Shown here: piece by piece, positions 1-9,512 of the stretch
Layout: every line of letters starts with the position of its first letter
Numbering within the stretch: position 1 is the first letter of the stretch
Assembly: GCF_001423125.1 (NCBI RefSeq)
Contig: NZ_LMNW01000006.1
Span: forward strand, 2,170-44,822
Direction of reading: 5' to 3'
From: Duganella sp. Leaf126
Lineage (GTDB): Bacteria; Pseudomonadota; Gammaproteobacteria; Burkholderiales; Burkholderiaceae_D
DNA length: 42,653 bases
Made by a program: the position numbers and the translations under genes
The notes under the pieces: generated by a model
What the model saw: only the letters and a program-made list of their open reading frames with translations
Told to the model about the DNA's origin: nothing
The model's database searches: none

Positions 1-3000
1 GGCGACGGCGCTGCTGCTGCCGGTCTGCGCAATCTGTCCGGCGCGGTCGGTGCCGCTGACAGCCGCTGCGGTGCTGACAGCCTTGACGTTGATGCTCGAT
101 GCTGCTGTCGCGCCGAGCGCTCCCGCATTGCTGGCAACGCCAGCGCCCTGCGCGGCGGCTGCGCCCGCACCAGTAACGGCGGTGCCGCTGGCGACGGAAC
201 CATTGATGGCGCCAGGGCCGCTGGCAGCACCGACGCTGCCGGCCGCCTGCCCCTGGCTCGCACTGACACCTGCGACCGGACCGGCGTTATTGCCCACTGT
301 ATTGAGCCAGACGTTGACGTTGGTGGCGGTGGCGGCGGTGGTGGAGCCGGCAGCACCCACGCCGCTGCGCACACTGGTCTGATAGACGGGAACGAATCCT
401 CCCCCAACGGTACTGCTGCCACCGACAATTTCCGTTCGGTTGATCTCCTCAGTCTCTGGACTGCCGATGGTCCCATTCAGATAGTCGGTATAGACGCTTC
501 GGTAGGAATCCCATTTACCTACTTCCGTGATCTGGACACCGGCAGCAGCAGAGTCGTTGACCAGTTCCTGGCTACGAATATTCAGCGTCTTTCCAGCGGT
601 GATCTGGCTGTTATGGTTGGCGACGCGGTAGGCATCAATGGTCAAATCGCCCCCGGCGCTGATGATCGCGGGGTCAGATGACGTCACGACGCTGCCGCTC
701 GTCGTCCGGACGAAGGAGTAGAAATCGAAATCGTAGAATTTTTGACCGCCGACCGTGACGCTGAGCAGCCCGACTTTCGGCGCGGGGTTCATCTCTACTT
801 CGCTAGGATCATATTTTTTTCCGCCTATTTCGTAGTAGCCGATGTACTGCCTTGTCCCCGCCGAGTATTCAGCTTTGAAATTCTTATTGACCAACGACAC
901 CTCCCCCGCCCTGAGCGCCAGGTTGCCCAGCGCCTGAATCGTCGCGCTGGCGTTAGTGACGCTGGTGGCGGCGCCGGTGGCGTGGCCGGTGCTGTCGAGG
1001 GCGCCGCCGATGACCATGTCGCCGGCGCTGAAGATCAGGGCGTGGTCGCTGTTGTTGAGCGTGGTGGCGCCGATGTCGAGCGCGCCGCGCGAGGCGATGG
1101 TGGCGGCAACGCCGCCCTCCACCGCATTGTTGAGGGTGCCGGCGCCGATGGCCAGCGTGTCGCCATAGAGGCGGCCGGTACCGACGTTGTTGAGCGTGCC
1201 CGCCGTGACCTGGGTGAAGATGCCGTCGATCACGCCGCGATTGTTCAAGGTGCCGGTCACGTTGATGCGGGTGGCGCCGGCATTGATGTCGCTGCTGGCG
1301 TTATTGTCGAGGCTGGCTGCGCCCACGGTCAGTACCCCACCAGCCTGCAGCTTGCCGTCGTTGACGAACGCACCGCCGAAGAGCAGGCTGGCGTTGCGGT
1401 TGGCGATCACCTGGCTGCCCGCTTCCAGTGCGTAATTGCCGCTCAGGTCCAGGCCGAGGTCGCCCTTCGACATCACGCTGCCGACGCCGGACAGTCCGGC
1501 CGCCTTCAGCGTCGTCGAGACGCCGCCAATGATGGTGCCGCCCGCGTTGGCGATCGTCAGCGCACGCGCGACGCTGTCGTCCCGTATCGCCAGCGCGTTG
1601 TTGCCGCTGATCAGGCCGGCGCTGTTGTCGAGCCGGCCACCGCTGTTGATCGCCAGGTTGTTGTCGGCGCGCAGGCCGCCCTCGCGGTTGTCGATGACGC
1701 CGGCCGACAGGTTCAGGTCGCGCCCTTCGATGCCGAGGCCGGCAACATTGGTGCCGCTGTTGACGATGGTTGCCGCGCCCAGCGTGGCGGTGGCGCCGCT
1801 GCGGATCAGTCCCGCGCTGTTGTCGATGGTGGCGCCGCCCGCTTGCAGGCCGAGATTGTCCACGGCCTGGATCTGCCCGCCCTGGTTGGCCAGGCCACCG
1901 ATGGCCAGCGCGATGCCGCTGCCGGAAACGATGCTGCCGCCCAGGTTATTGATATAGCCGCTGACGCCATCGATGGCACCTGCCGCGCCCAGGCGGCCAC
2001 CCGCATTGTTCCAGCTGCCGACGGCCAGCGTCAGCGTGCCGCCGCTGCTGATGCCGCCGCTGGCGCCGCCGTGGCTGTTGCCGTAGGCCGATGCATTGCC
2101 GTTGTCGAGCGTGTTGCCACGGGTGTCGATCGACACTGTACTACCGCCCTGCATCAGACCGCCCTGGTTGGCCAGGGCGCCCGTATGCAGCGCCAGCGCC
2201 TGGGCGGCGGCAATGGTGCCGAGCTGGTTGTCCAGCGTTTGTCCGCCGGTGTCGACCGTGATGTTGCGACCGACGATGGCGCCGGCGGCAGCGTAGCCGC
2301 TGGCCACGCCGTTGCCGAGGCTGCCCGTCTGCAGCACCACGTCGCCGCCGGCCTGGAGCTGGCCGCTGGCGTTGCGCAACTGCCCGGCAATCACGCCGAG
2401 CTGGCCGTTGACGCTGGCCAGCCGTCCGCCGGCATTCTCGACCAGCGCAGCGCCCACATCGAGCTGGCCGTTGGCGGCGATCAGGCCGCCGGTGTTGTCG
2501 AGCGACTGGTCGGCCTGGATGCCCAGGCTGCCGCCGGCCGTGAGGTTGCCGCCACGGTTGACGATGGTGCCCGCACGGACCGTGGCACTGCCGCCGGCCG
2601 CTACGGTACCGCCGTCGCTGTTGTCGAGCACGGCGCCTGCGCTGAGATCCAGTGCAGCGCCACCGGCTACCTGCACCACGCCGCCCTGGTTGCGGATGTT
2701 GGCGGCGCCGACCGTGGTGTTGCCATTGCTGGCCAACAGTCCGCTACGGTTGTCGAGCTCCTGCGCGATACGGATCGCGCCCTGCCCTGCGCCCAGCTGC
2801 ACCAGTTCGCCCTGGCGGTTGTCGAGACTGGCAGCGTCGATGGTGACGCGTCCGGCCTGGGTGCTGGCGTTGCGGTGGTCGATGCTGCCGGCCGTGATGT
2901 GCAGGCTGCCGTTGGCCGTGATCTGGCCGGACTGGTCGTTCAACACGCCGGCATCGAGCGCCAGCTGACCGGCACCCGCGTGGGTGATCACACCTGCCGT

Positions 3001-6000
3001 ATTGTTGACGGTGGCGGCGCCCAGGGTCAGGTTGCTGCTGTTGACGATGATCCTGCCTTCGGTGTTGTCCAAGACGCCGTTCTGCGCCCCCATGACGAGC
3101 GCCGTGTCGCCGCTGCCGCTCTGGGCGATGCTGCCCTTGCGGTTGTCGAGATTGCCAACCTGCACCTGCAACTGGCCCGCAGCCACGTTACCGAGGCGAT
3201 TATCCCAGGCCTGGCCGGCGTTGTTCTCGGCGCGCACCGTCAGTGCACCGGGCGTGATCACGCTGGCGCCCCCGGTGATCACGTTGCCGGCGGTGGCCGT
3301 CAGCGCCACGCTGGATGCGCTGGTGACGCTGTTCGACAGGTCCACGCTGCCCGCCGTGAAGGTCGCGCCGCCGGCCGCCAGGTTCTGGCCGGCGGCGTGC
3401 AAGACCTGGCCGGCAGTCACCCGCAGGTCGCCGCCCGTGGCCAGCCTGCCGTCGGCGCGCATGCCTGCCGCCAGCAGGCTGCCGGCCGTGCTGTCGATGC
3501 TGCCCGCCGCCAGCGTGGTGTCGCCGAGCGCGGCGATCACGCCGCTGTTGCGCAGCATGCCCGCTACCGTCATGTTCTGGATGGCGCCGTACATGGTGCC
3601 GCCGTTGCCGACATTGGTCGCGACCGTGCTGAGCGTCCCACCGGCAGCGATGGTGCCGCCCGAGTTGCCGAGCTCGCCCGCTTGCAAGGCGACGTCGCCA
3701 TTGCCTTCGATGCGGCCGCCGCCATTGTCCAACGTGCCGCTGGCCGAGAGCACCGCCGTGCCGGTCCCCAGTTGCAGCAGTTCGCCGCCGCGGTTGTCGA
3801 GCGTGCCGGTGGTCAGCGTCAGCTGGCGCGCCTCGGTGCTGGCGTTGCGGTGGTCGAAGTACGCAGTACGCAGGTCCAGCGCGCCGTTGCCGGTGAGCTG
3901 GCCGCGCTGGCCGTAGACGTTGCCGGCCACGATGGTCATGGTACCGGCACCGGCATGCTCGATCTTGCCGTCGGCGTTGACCAGCGTGCCGGCCGTGAGC
4001 TGCAGATTGCGGGCATTGACCGCGATGCGACCGCTTGTATTGTCGAGCACACCGCTTGCGGCCAGCACGATGGCCGCGTCGCCTGCGCCGGTCTGGACAA
4101 TGACGCCGCCCGCATTGGTCAGATTGGACAAGCGCAGGTCGAGCTGGCCCGCGCTGAGCTGGCCGCCCAGGTTGGTCAGCACCTGACCGGCGCTGCCGTT
4201 GGCCGTGATGGCCAGCATGCCGCTGGCGCCGACGATGGCGGCGCCCGTGTCGACATTGCCGCTGGTCGCGGTCAAGCCGATCGCCGCCGCGCTGGTGCGG
4301 CTGCGCGCCAGGTCCAGCGCCGCGCCGGCCAGGTCGATCCGTCCGGCCGCCAGGTTTTGTCCGTTCGCCTGCAGCGTGCCGGCCGTGGTCACCGTCAGGT
4401 TGCCAGCGGGGGCCAGCGCGCCATCGGCCCGCAGCCCTGCGGCCAGCAGGCCGGCACCGGTCAGATCATGGGCGGTGACGGTGGTGTCGCCGAGCGCGGC
4501 AATCGAGCCCTCGTTGCTCAGGGCGCCGCCCACGGTCAGCAACTGGTGGCGACCCGCGTACAGCAGGCCGCTGTTGTGCATGTCGGCCTGCACAGTGGTG
4601 GTCAGATCGGTGCCGGCCGTGAGCTCGCCGTTCAGATTGGCCAGGCTGCCGGCGCCCACCTGCAAGCTGTCGGCAGCTGCGATCAGGCCCTGCTGGTTGT
4701 CGAGGCCGTGGGTGACCGCCAGCACCGCATCGGTGGCGGACTGCAGCGTGCCGGCCCGGTTGGACAAGGTGTCCGCATTGACGCGCAACTGGCGCGCCGA
4801 CGTCGTGGCGCCGTTGTGGTCGAGGGCGCCGGCCGTGATATCGACCAAACCGTTGCCGGTGATCGCGCCGGCAGCGCCGTCGAGGACCGCGGTCGCAATG
4901 GTCAGGCTGCCGCTGCCCGCGTGCTCGATCTTGCCGCTGCGGTTGATCAGGTGGCTCGCGTCGAACCGCGCATTGCTGCTGTTGAGCGCGATCTTGCCGG
5001 ACGTGTTGTCCAGCAGGCCCGTGGTAAAAATCGTGTCGGCGGCGCCCGTTTGCACGATGGCGCCAGCCGTGTTGTCCAGGTTGGCTGCCGTGACTGCCAG
5101 CTGGCCGCCCTGCAGCACGCCTGCGCTGTTGCGCAGATCGCCCTGGCTGGTGATGGTCAGCGCTCCCGGCGTGACGACCGTGGCGCGCGTGGTCAGCACA
5201 TCGCCTGCGGTGGCAGTGAGCGCCACGCCGGCGGCGCTGGTCTGGCTGGCGCCGAGATCGATGCTGGCGCCGGTCAGCACGGCCTGGCCGGCGGCCAGGT
5301 TCTGGCCGTGGGCGGCCAGCAGGCCGCCGGTGGTGATCGCCAGCGCGCCGCTGCCCGCCAGGCTGCCATCGGCCCTGACCCCGGCACCGATCAGGCTGGC
5401 CGCGCTGCTGTCGAGCGCGTCGGCCGTGAGCGTGGTGTTACCGAGCGCGGCCAGCACGCCGGTGTTGGTCACCGTGCCGCGCGCTGCCAGGACCTGGTTG
5501 CCCAGCGCATACAGGCTGCCGCTGCTGGTGACATTGGCAGCCGTGGTGGTCAGGTGCCGTCCTGCGTAGATGCCGCCGGCGGTGTTGTCGAGGTTGCCGA
5601 TGGTCAGGACCGCATCGCCGCCGGTTGCCTGCAACTGCCCGCCCGTGTTATAGACGTTGCCGCCGGTCAGCGCCAGGCCGGTGCCGGCGACCAGCTTGCC
5701 GCCACGGTTATCGAGCCGATTAAAGGCCAGGCTGGCGCTGCGGGCGGCGTCGAGATGGCCGTCCACGTTGCGCAGCATGTCGGCCTGGACAACGGCGTCG
5801 CCGTTGCCCGCCAGCGTACCGCCGGTATTGTCGAGCGCGCCGCTGACGGACAGGGTCAGGATGCCGTCGCCCGCGTGGGCGATGGTGCCCTGGGCATTGG
5901 TCAGCGTGGCCGCCTGCAGGCCGAAGTTGGCGCTGTTGACGGTGATCTTGCCGGCCGTGTTGTCGAGCGTGCCCGTGTCGATGCGGGTGTCGCCGACGCC

Positions 6001-7359
6001 CGCCTGCGTGATCGCGCCTCCGGTATTGACCAGGTTGGCCACTTGCAGTTGCAACTGGCCGGCCGCCAACTGGCCGCCCGTGTTGACCAGCCGCTGGGCA
6101 GTGAGGGCATTGGCAGTGATGCTGAGCAGCCCGGCAGCCGAGACCTGCGCCTTGCTGGTATCGACGTCGCCGCTGCGGGCGAGCATCGTCACCTGACCGG
6201 CGCCCACCTGGCCCCCGGCCACATCGACGCCAGCGCCGCTCAGCGCCACGGCGCCGGCAGCAAGGGTCTGGCCGCCCGCTTGCAGCGTGCCGGCCGTGGT
6301 GACGACGAGGTCGCCGCTACGGCCGGCACCGGCGCCCACGCTGCCGTCGGCGCCGATGCCGGCGCCAAGCAAGCCGTTACCGGTCAGTGCAGCGGCGGTG
6401 ATGGTGGTGTGGCGGCCGGCCACGATGGAGCCGGTGTTGGTCAGCAGACCAGCGGCCGCGATCCGGGTGTCGCTGCCCGCGTACAGCAGCCCGTTCGTAT
6501 TGTCGAGCGCGCCGGTGGTGCTCATGTCCAGCATGGCAGCCGACGTGATGCGGCTGCCGGTAACGACCTGCAACTCCTTGGCCCAGACGCCGCCATTGAC
6601 CTGCACCGCGCGTGCCAGAATTGCCGTGTAGTCGGTCAGTGCGGTATCGAGCCCGCGGCCGTTGATGGACACCACACCGCGCTGCACCTTGTAGCCATCG
6701 AGGCTGCCGCCGTTGATGACCGGCGTGCCGGTGGTCAGCACGACCCGGCTGGCGTTGATGAAGCCGCCACCGTCGACCGCCATCCCGGCCGGGTTGGCGA
6801 TCACCACTTCGGCGCGCTGGCCGGCCACCTCCACGTAACCGCGCAACTGGCTCGGATTGGACGAATTGACTTCATTCAGGATCACCCGCGCGCTGCCATT
6901 GGCCAGCCATGGGTTGCCCTGCACCCAGCCCCCGGTCTGGGTCTGCACCGCACCGCGGCTGTTGTTGAGGATGGCGCCGCCGGCCTGCACGTCGAACTGG
7001 CTGTAGGTATTGCGCGACACGCCGGCAGCGCTTGGCGTCTGGATGTTGACCTGGGTCGTGCCGTTGCCGCTCTGGACGATGGTCGGACGCTGGCCGCCCG
7101 GCGCGCCGGGATCGGCAACGATCTGCCCAAACGCCGGGCCATTGACGAACAACACCATACCCAGCAGGCTGAACACCGCCAGCGCCAGCGGCTGCACCAC
7201 GGCTGTTATCGCTGTTATCGCCGCCCCCGCCGCACCCACTGCGCCTGCCGTGCCGCCCGTTCCCGCAGCCTGCTTGCCCTGCGCTGCAGCGTGCTCGCCC
7301 ACGACCATCAGCTGGCCACGGCGTTGATTGAAAATGACGCGATACAAATGCTTGTTCAT
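1..7359 (-). CDS. Two-partner secretion exoprotein TpsA, filamentous haemagglutinin family (3' end outside window)
   Basis: This is a secreted giant beta-helical adhesin or contact-dependent exoprotein, exported by the TpsB pore encoded just upstream. Translation from ATG at 7359 begins MNKHLYRVIFNQRRGQLMVV, the signature of an ESPR extended signal peptide, followed by a hydrophobic stretch near residues 45-75. The haemagglutination/TPS domain follows at about residues 85-210, with NPW and NPAGM in place of the usual NPNL/NPNGI motifs. The rest is built of LDNxxG and AGxLxxxA beta-helix repeats. The frame stays open to base 1 (2,453 codons), so the C-terminus, which would show whether it is a CdiA-type toxin or a plain adhesin, is not visible. 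An AGGA ribosome site lies about 8 nt upstream. The gene is 51 bp behind tpsB on the same strand, so the two are probably co-transcribed. Family is certain; the specific target is unknown. Confidence 0.93.
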   Translation of the reverse strand, partial: MNKHLYRVIFNQRRGQLMVVGEHAAAQGKQAAGTGGTAGAVGAAGAAITAITAVVQPLALAVFSLLGMVLFVNGPAFGQIVADPGAPGGQRPTIVQSGNGTTQVNIQTPSAAGVSRNTYSQFDVQAGGAILNNSRGAVQTQTGGWVQGNPWLANGSARVILNEVNSSNPSQLRGYVEVAGQRAEVVIANPAGMAVDGGGFINASRVVLTTGTPVINGGSLDGYKVQRGVVSINGRGLDTALTDYTAILARAVQVNGGVWAKELQVVTGSRITSAAMLDMSTTGALDNTNGLLYAGSDTRIAAAGLLTNTGSIVAGRHTTITAAALTGNGLLGAGIGADGSVGAGAGRSGDLVVTTAGTLQAGGQTLAAGAVALSGAGVDVAGGQVGAGQVTMLARSGDVDTSKAQVSAAGLLSITANALTAQRLVNTGGQLAAGQLQLQVANLVNTGGAITQAGVGDTRIDTGTLDNTAGKITVNSANFGLQAATLTNAQGTIAHAGDGILTLSVSGALDNTGGTLAGNGDAVVQADMLRNVDGHLDAARSASLAFNRLDNRGGKLVAGTGLALTGGNVYNTGGQLQATGGDAVLTIGNLDNTAGGIYAGRHLTTTAANVTSSGSLYALGNQVLAARGTVTNTGVLAALGNTTLTADALDSSAASLIGAGVRADGSLAGSGALAITTGGLLAAHGQNLAAGQAVLTGASIDLGASQTSAAGVALTATAGDVLTTRATVVTPGALTITSQGDLRNSAGVLQGGQLAVTAANLDNTAGAIVQTGAADTIFTTGLLDNTSGKIALNSSNARFDASHLINRSGKIEHAGSGSLTIATAVLDGAAGAITGNGLVDITAGALDHNGATTSARQLRVNADTLSNRAGTLQSATDAVLAVTHGLDNQQGLIAAADSLQVGAGSLANLNGELTAGTDLTTTVQADMHNSGLLYAGRHQLLTVGGALSNEGSIAALGDTTVTAHDLTGAGLLAAGLRADGALAPAGNLTVTTAGTLQANGQNLAAGRIDLAGAALDLARSRTSAAAIGLTATSGNVDTGAAIVGASGMLAITANGSAGQVLTNLGGQLSAGQLDLRLSNLTNAGGVIVQTGAGDAAIVLAASGVLDNTSGRIAVNARNLQLTAGTLVNADGKIEHAGAGTMTIVAGNVYGQRGQLTGNGALDLRTAYFDHRNASTEARQLTLTTGTLDNRGGELLQLGTGTAVLSASGTLDNGGGRIEGNGDVALQAGELGNSGGTIAAGGTLSTVATNVGNGGTMYGAIQNMTVAGMLRNSGVIAALGDTTLAAGSIDSTAGSLLAAGMRADGRLATGGDLRVTAGQVLHAAGQNLAAGGATFTAGSVDLSNSVTSASSVALTATAGNVITGGASVITPGALTVRAENNAGQAWDNRLGNVAAGQLQVQVGNLDNRKGSIAQSGSGDTALVMGAQNGVLDNTEGRIIVNSSNLTLGAATVNNTAGVITHAGAGQLALDAGVLNDQSGQITANGSLHITAGSIDHRNASTQAGRVTIDAASLDNRQGELVQLGAGQGAIRIAQELDNRSGLLASNGNTTVGAANIRNQGGVVQVAGGAALDLSAGAVLDNSDGGTVAAGGSATVRAGTIVNRGGNLTAGGSLGIQADQSLDNTGGLIAANGQLDVGAALVENAGGRLASVNGQLGVIAGQLRNASGQLQAGGDVVLQTGSLGNGVASGYAAAGAIVGRNITVDTGGQTLDNQLGTIAAAQALALHTGALANQGGLMQGGSTVSIDTRGNTLDNGNASAYGNSHGGASGGISSGGTLTLAVGSWNNAGGRLGAAGAIDGVSGYINNLGGSIVSGSGIALAIGGLANQGGQIQAVDNLGLQAGGATIDNSAGLIRSGATATLGAATIVNSGTNVAGLGIEGRDLNLSAGVIDNREGGLRADNNLAINSGGRLDNSAGLISGNNALAIRDDSVARALTIANAGGTIIGGVSTTLKAAGLSGVGSVMSKGDLGLDLSGNYALEAGSQVIANRNASLLFGGAFVNDGKLQAGGVLTVGAASLDNNASSDINAGATRINVTGTLNNRGVIDGIFTQVTAGTLNNVGTGRLYGDTLAIGAGTLNNAVEGGVAATIASRGALDIGATTLNNSDHALIFSAGDMVIGGALDSTGHATGAATSVTNASATIQALGNLALRAGEVSLVNKNFKAEYSAGTRQYIGYYEIGGKKYDPSEVEMNPAPKVGLLSVTVGGQKFYDFDFYSFVRTTSGSVVTSSDPAIISAGGDLTIDAYRVANHNSQITAGKTLNIRSQELVNDSAAAGVQITEVGKWDSYRSVYTDYLNGTIGSPETEEINRTEIVGGSSTVGGGFVPVYQTSVRSGVGAAGSTTAATATNVNVWLNTVGNNAGPVAGVSASQGQAAGSVGAASGPGAINGSVASGTAVTGAGAAAAQGAGVASNAGALGATAASSINVKAVSTAAAVSGTDRAGQIAQTGSSSAVA
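2650..6520 (-). repeat. Four long in-frame repeats within tpsA (about 951-972 bp each)
   Basis: The protein repeats a block of about 320 residues four times. Each block contains, in order, an ALGDTT-like motif, a GxRADGxL motif, GQNLAAG, a TATxGxV stretch, an LDNTxGKI stretch and an IxHAGxG motif. The DNA anchor that encodes the DTT/NTT motif begins at about 6404, 5432, 4481 and 3515, giving spacings of 972, 951 and 966 bp. The units are diverged rather than identical. Boundaries are approximate. Confidence 0.75.
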
Positions 7360-7410
7360 CGGGGATCCTGGAGACGACGATGGCGGTAGAAACAACCGCA
7401 GAGGGTAGGT

Positions 7411-9275
7411 TTAATAGCTGGCATTCAGGCTGAAGCCTGCGGTCTGGCTGGCGGTGCGAAACTGTTGCGGCTTGCCCGCCGGCCAGCCGACGAAACCGTC
7501 GTACTGGACACCGAACCACTGGCCGCGCAGACCGACAGCGGCGCCGGCCAGGCGCGTGCCGACCAGGAAGGCAGTCGAAGGACCGCCCACTTCACCGTGG
7601 TCGTACGCCACATACAGTTCCTGGCCGCTGGCGCCCAGCGCCATGCCGACATCATTGCGCAGCAGCCAGCCGCGTTCTGCCGACAGGCTGCTCTCGCCGT
7701 CGAAACCGCGCACGGTGTAGCGTCCGCCGATGGCAAAGCGGTCCTGCGGAATCAGCGGCGTGCGGTCGCGCTGCAGGCGCCAGGCGCCGGTGTAGCGCCA
7801 CGCCTGGTCGGCCAGCTTGAACGGCGCCGACAGCGTGGCGTCGGCCAGCACCAGCGCCGCGCGCGACGTGCCGTCACCGAACGCCTCTTCGGGCGCCGCC
7901 ATGGCGCCGCGCGCGCCGGTGCCGCGCCGGTACTGGGCATTGACGTCGAGCGTGGCGTCGCCGAGAAACTCGCGGTGTCCCACGCCCAGCTCCCAGCCTG
8001 CCATGCGGCGGCGCTGGACTTGCACCTCGGTGTCGTCGATATAGTTTTGCGAAGCGCGCTGCCACAGCCGCAACCCCAGCGTCGTCTTGCGCGACGCATC
8101 GCGGTACACCAGGCGCGAGAGCTTGATTTCGCGATTCTGGCTGGCGCCGCTGTAGCGGTAGTCCTGGTTGATGCCGGCAACGGTCTGGTGATAATCGGTG
8201 TCGCTGGCGGTGACGGCCAGCAGCCAGTAGCCGTAAGGGACCGAGTAATGGGCCACCGTGCCACGGTTGCCACGGTGGCCACGGTGGCCACGATGGCCTG
8301 CGGCGTTGTTAGCTGCGTTGGTAGCCGCGCTGTCCGCCGAGTTGTCAGCCGCGCTGTCCGCACCGGCGCCGGGCAGCTCGCGGTTGCCATCGAGGTTGCG
8401 GTTGACGCTGACGTACAGCAGGTCGTTGAGCGTGAACGCGTGATCGTAAGACAGCGTCAGGTTGCCCTGGATGCGGCCGGTGGCGCGCGAGCCGCTGTAA
8501 TCGATACCGAGCGCCACGCGCAAGGGCCGGCCCTGTTTCCACTGGATCTGCAGGTCGCTCTCGCCCGGTTGGGCATTGCTGCCGGCGGCCGGCACGATCT
8601 GGATGTCCGCCTCCGCCGTCGGCACCCGCTTGAAGTTTTCAAGCGCCTGTTCCGTGTCGCGGATATTGAGCAGCTCACCGGGCCGCGACGCACCGCGTTG
8701 CGCCAGGTGGCGCGCGCGGACGTCCCCGGCGCAAAACCGATCTGCCGGATGCGACCCGGCAGGATCGACAGCGCGAGCGTGCCGCGGCTCAGGTCCTGCG
8801 GTTCGGCCAGCACGCGGGTGGTGGCGTAGCCGCGCGCGATGATGGCGTTTTGCAGCCGGCCCATCACGATATTGATGCCGGTCGTGCCCAGGCAGCGACC
8901 GAGCGGTGCATCGGCCTGCCCCAGGTCGTCCCGATCGGCCGCCGGCCGCGCCCACGCGAACGCTTCGGCACCCGGGCCGCCGAGCAGCAGCTGATCGATG
9001 GTGAAGCACGGCGACTCGTGCTGCGGCAAGCGGTTTGCCGCCGTGGGCGCAGCATCGGCCTGCAGCCGCACGTCGGACGCCGCTTCCTGCTGCTGGCGCA
9101 GCACCCGCTCGCGTTCCTGCTGGCGGATCAGTTCCAGGCCGGCGTCGTCGCGCAGGCTGCCGGAATTGACGGGGGGTGTCGGGGAATTACCGGGATAGGT
9201 CTGGGCTGATACGCCCGCGCTGACCAAGCTGAACATCAGAAGCAACCCGCGACGCGGGACTGAATACGGACGCAT
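7411..9275 (-). pseudogene. TpsB outer-membrane transporter (ShlB/FhaC/HecB family), interrupted by a one-base frameshift
   Basis: TpsB proteins are Omp85-type beta-barrels that thread the cognate TpsA across the outer membrane. The ATG at 9275 opens a frame with a signal peptide (cleavage after VSA), a Gln/Arg-rich segment and a POTRA domain that is coherent to WRNAV near 8695. The frame then turns to nonsense, while the adjacent frame continues with RPGELLNIRD, ALENFKRVPTAEAD and a complete barrel ending in LNASY, the expected terminal aromatic residue. Restoring one C near 8690 would give VPSRPGELLN and a single protein of about 621 residues. The family is normally 550-600 residues; the excess is a low-complexity loop. 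The barrel half shows no decay, so this is either a very recent mutation or a sequencing deletion. A signal-less product starting elsewhere would not be functional. Confidence 0.88.
8260..8295 (-). repeat. 9-bp tandem repeat in tpsB (GHRG loop)
   Basis: Four tandem 9-mers of the form gccacggtg, with small variations, encode a Gly-His-Arg-Gly loop. Next to it lies a second direct repeat, agccgcgctgtccgc, at 8323-8337 and 8347-8361. Both periods are multiples of three, so copy number can vary without breaking the frame. The loop sits between two barrel strands. Confidence 0.8.
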
Positions 9276-9306
9276 ACACTGCCTGAAAAGTTACATAATT
9301 TGGAAC

Positions 9307-9335
9307 AGTTTAAGACAAAAATTTCTATACGGCAA
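9307..9335 (-). promoter_or_regulatory. Possible sigma70 promoter for tpsB-tpsA
   Basis: Reading the minus strand, TTGCCG (9335-9330) and TAAACT (9312-9307) are separated by 17 bp in the only AT-rich part of the tpsB/efflux divergent intergenic region. The -10 element lies about 30 bp before the tpsB start. This is consensus matching by eye only. Confidence 0.35.
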
Positions 9336-9512
9336 TCTTAATGCGGAGAATGTTAAATTTGTGGATTTAAAGCAACTGCGCGCATTCTGTTGGCGGGCGG
9401 GGTAAAACAGCGCCAATTTCACCGTCATCTCCATCAATTCTTCATCATTCCCACAAAGTTTCTGAACCCTTGAATGGGAAACTGGCGGCATTCCGACCAC
9501 TGGGCCGCTGCC

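Noticed and set aside
1..7359. Assigning tpsA as a CdiA toxin
   Set aside because: The C-terminal region that would carry a toxin, and any immunity gene, is outside the window.
742..7389. Open frame of 2,215 codons on the plus strand
   Set aside because: It lies antisense to tpsA; GC-rich repeated codons leave the opposite strand without stops. The translation has no domain character, and the minus-strand frame has clear ESPR, TPS and repeat motifs.
7465..8829. 454-codon plus-strand frame across tpsB
   Set aside because: Antisense shadow of the TpsB barrel, low-complexity Arg/Ala composition.
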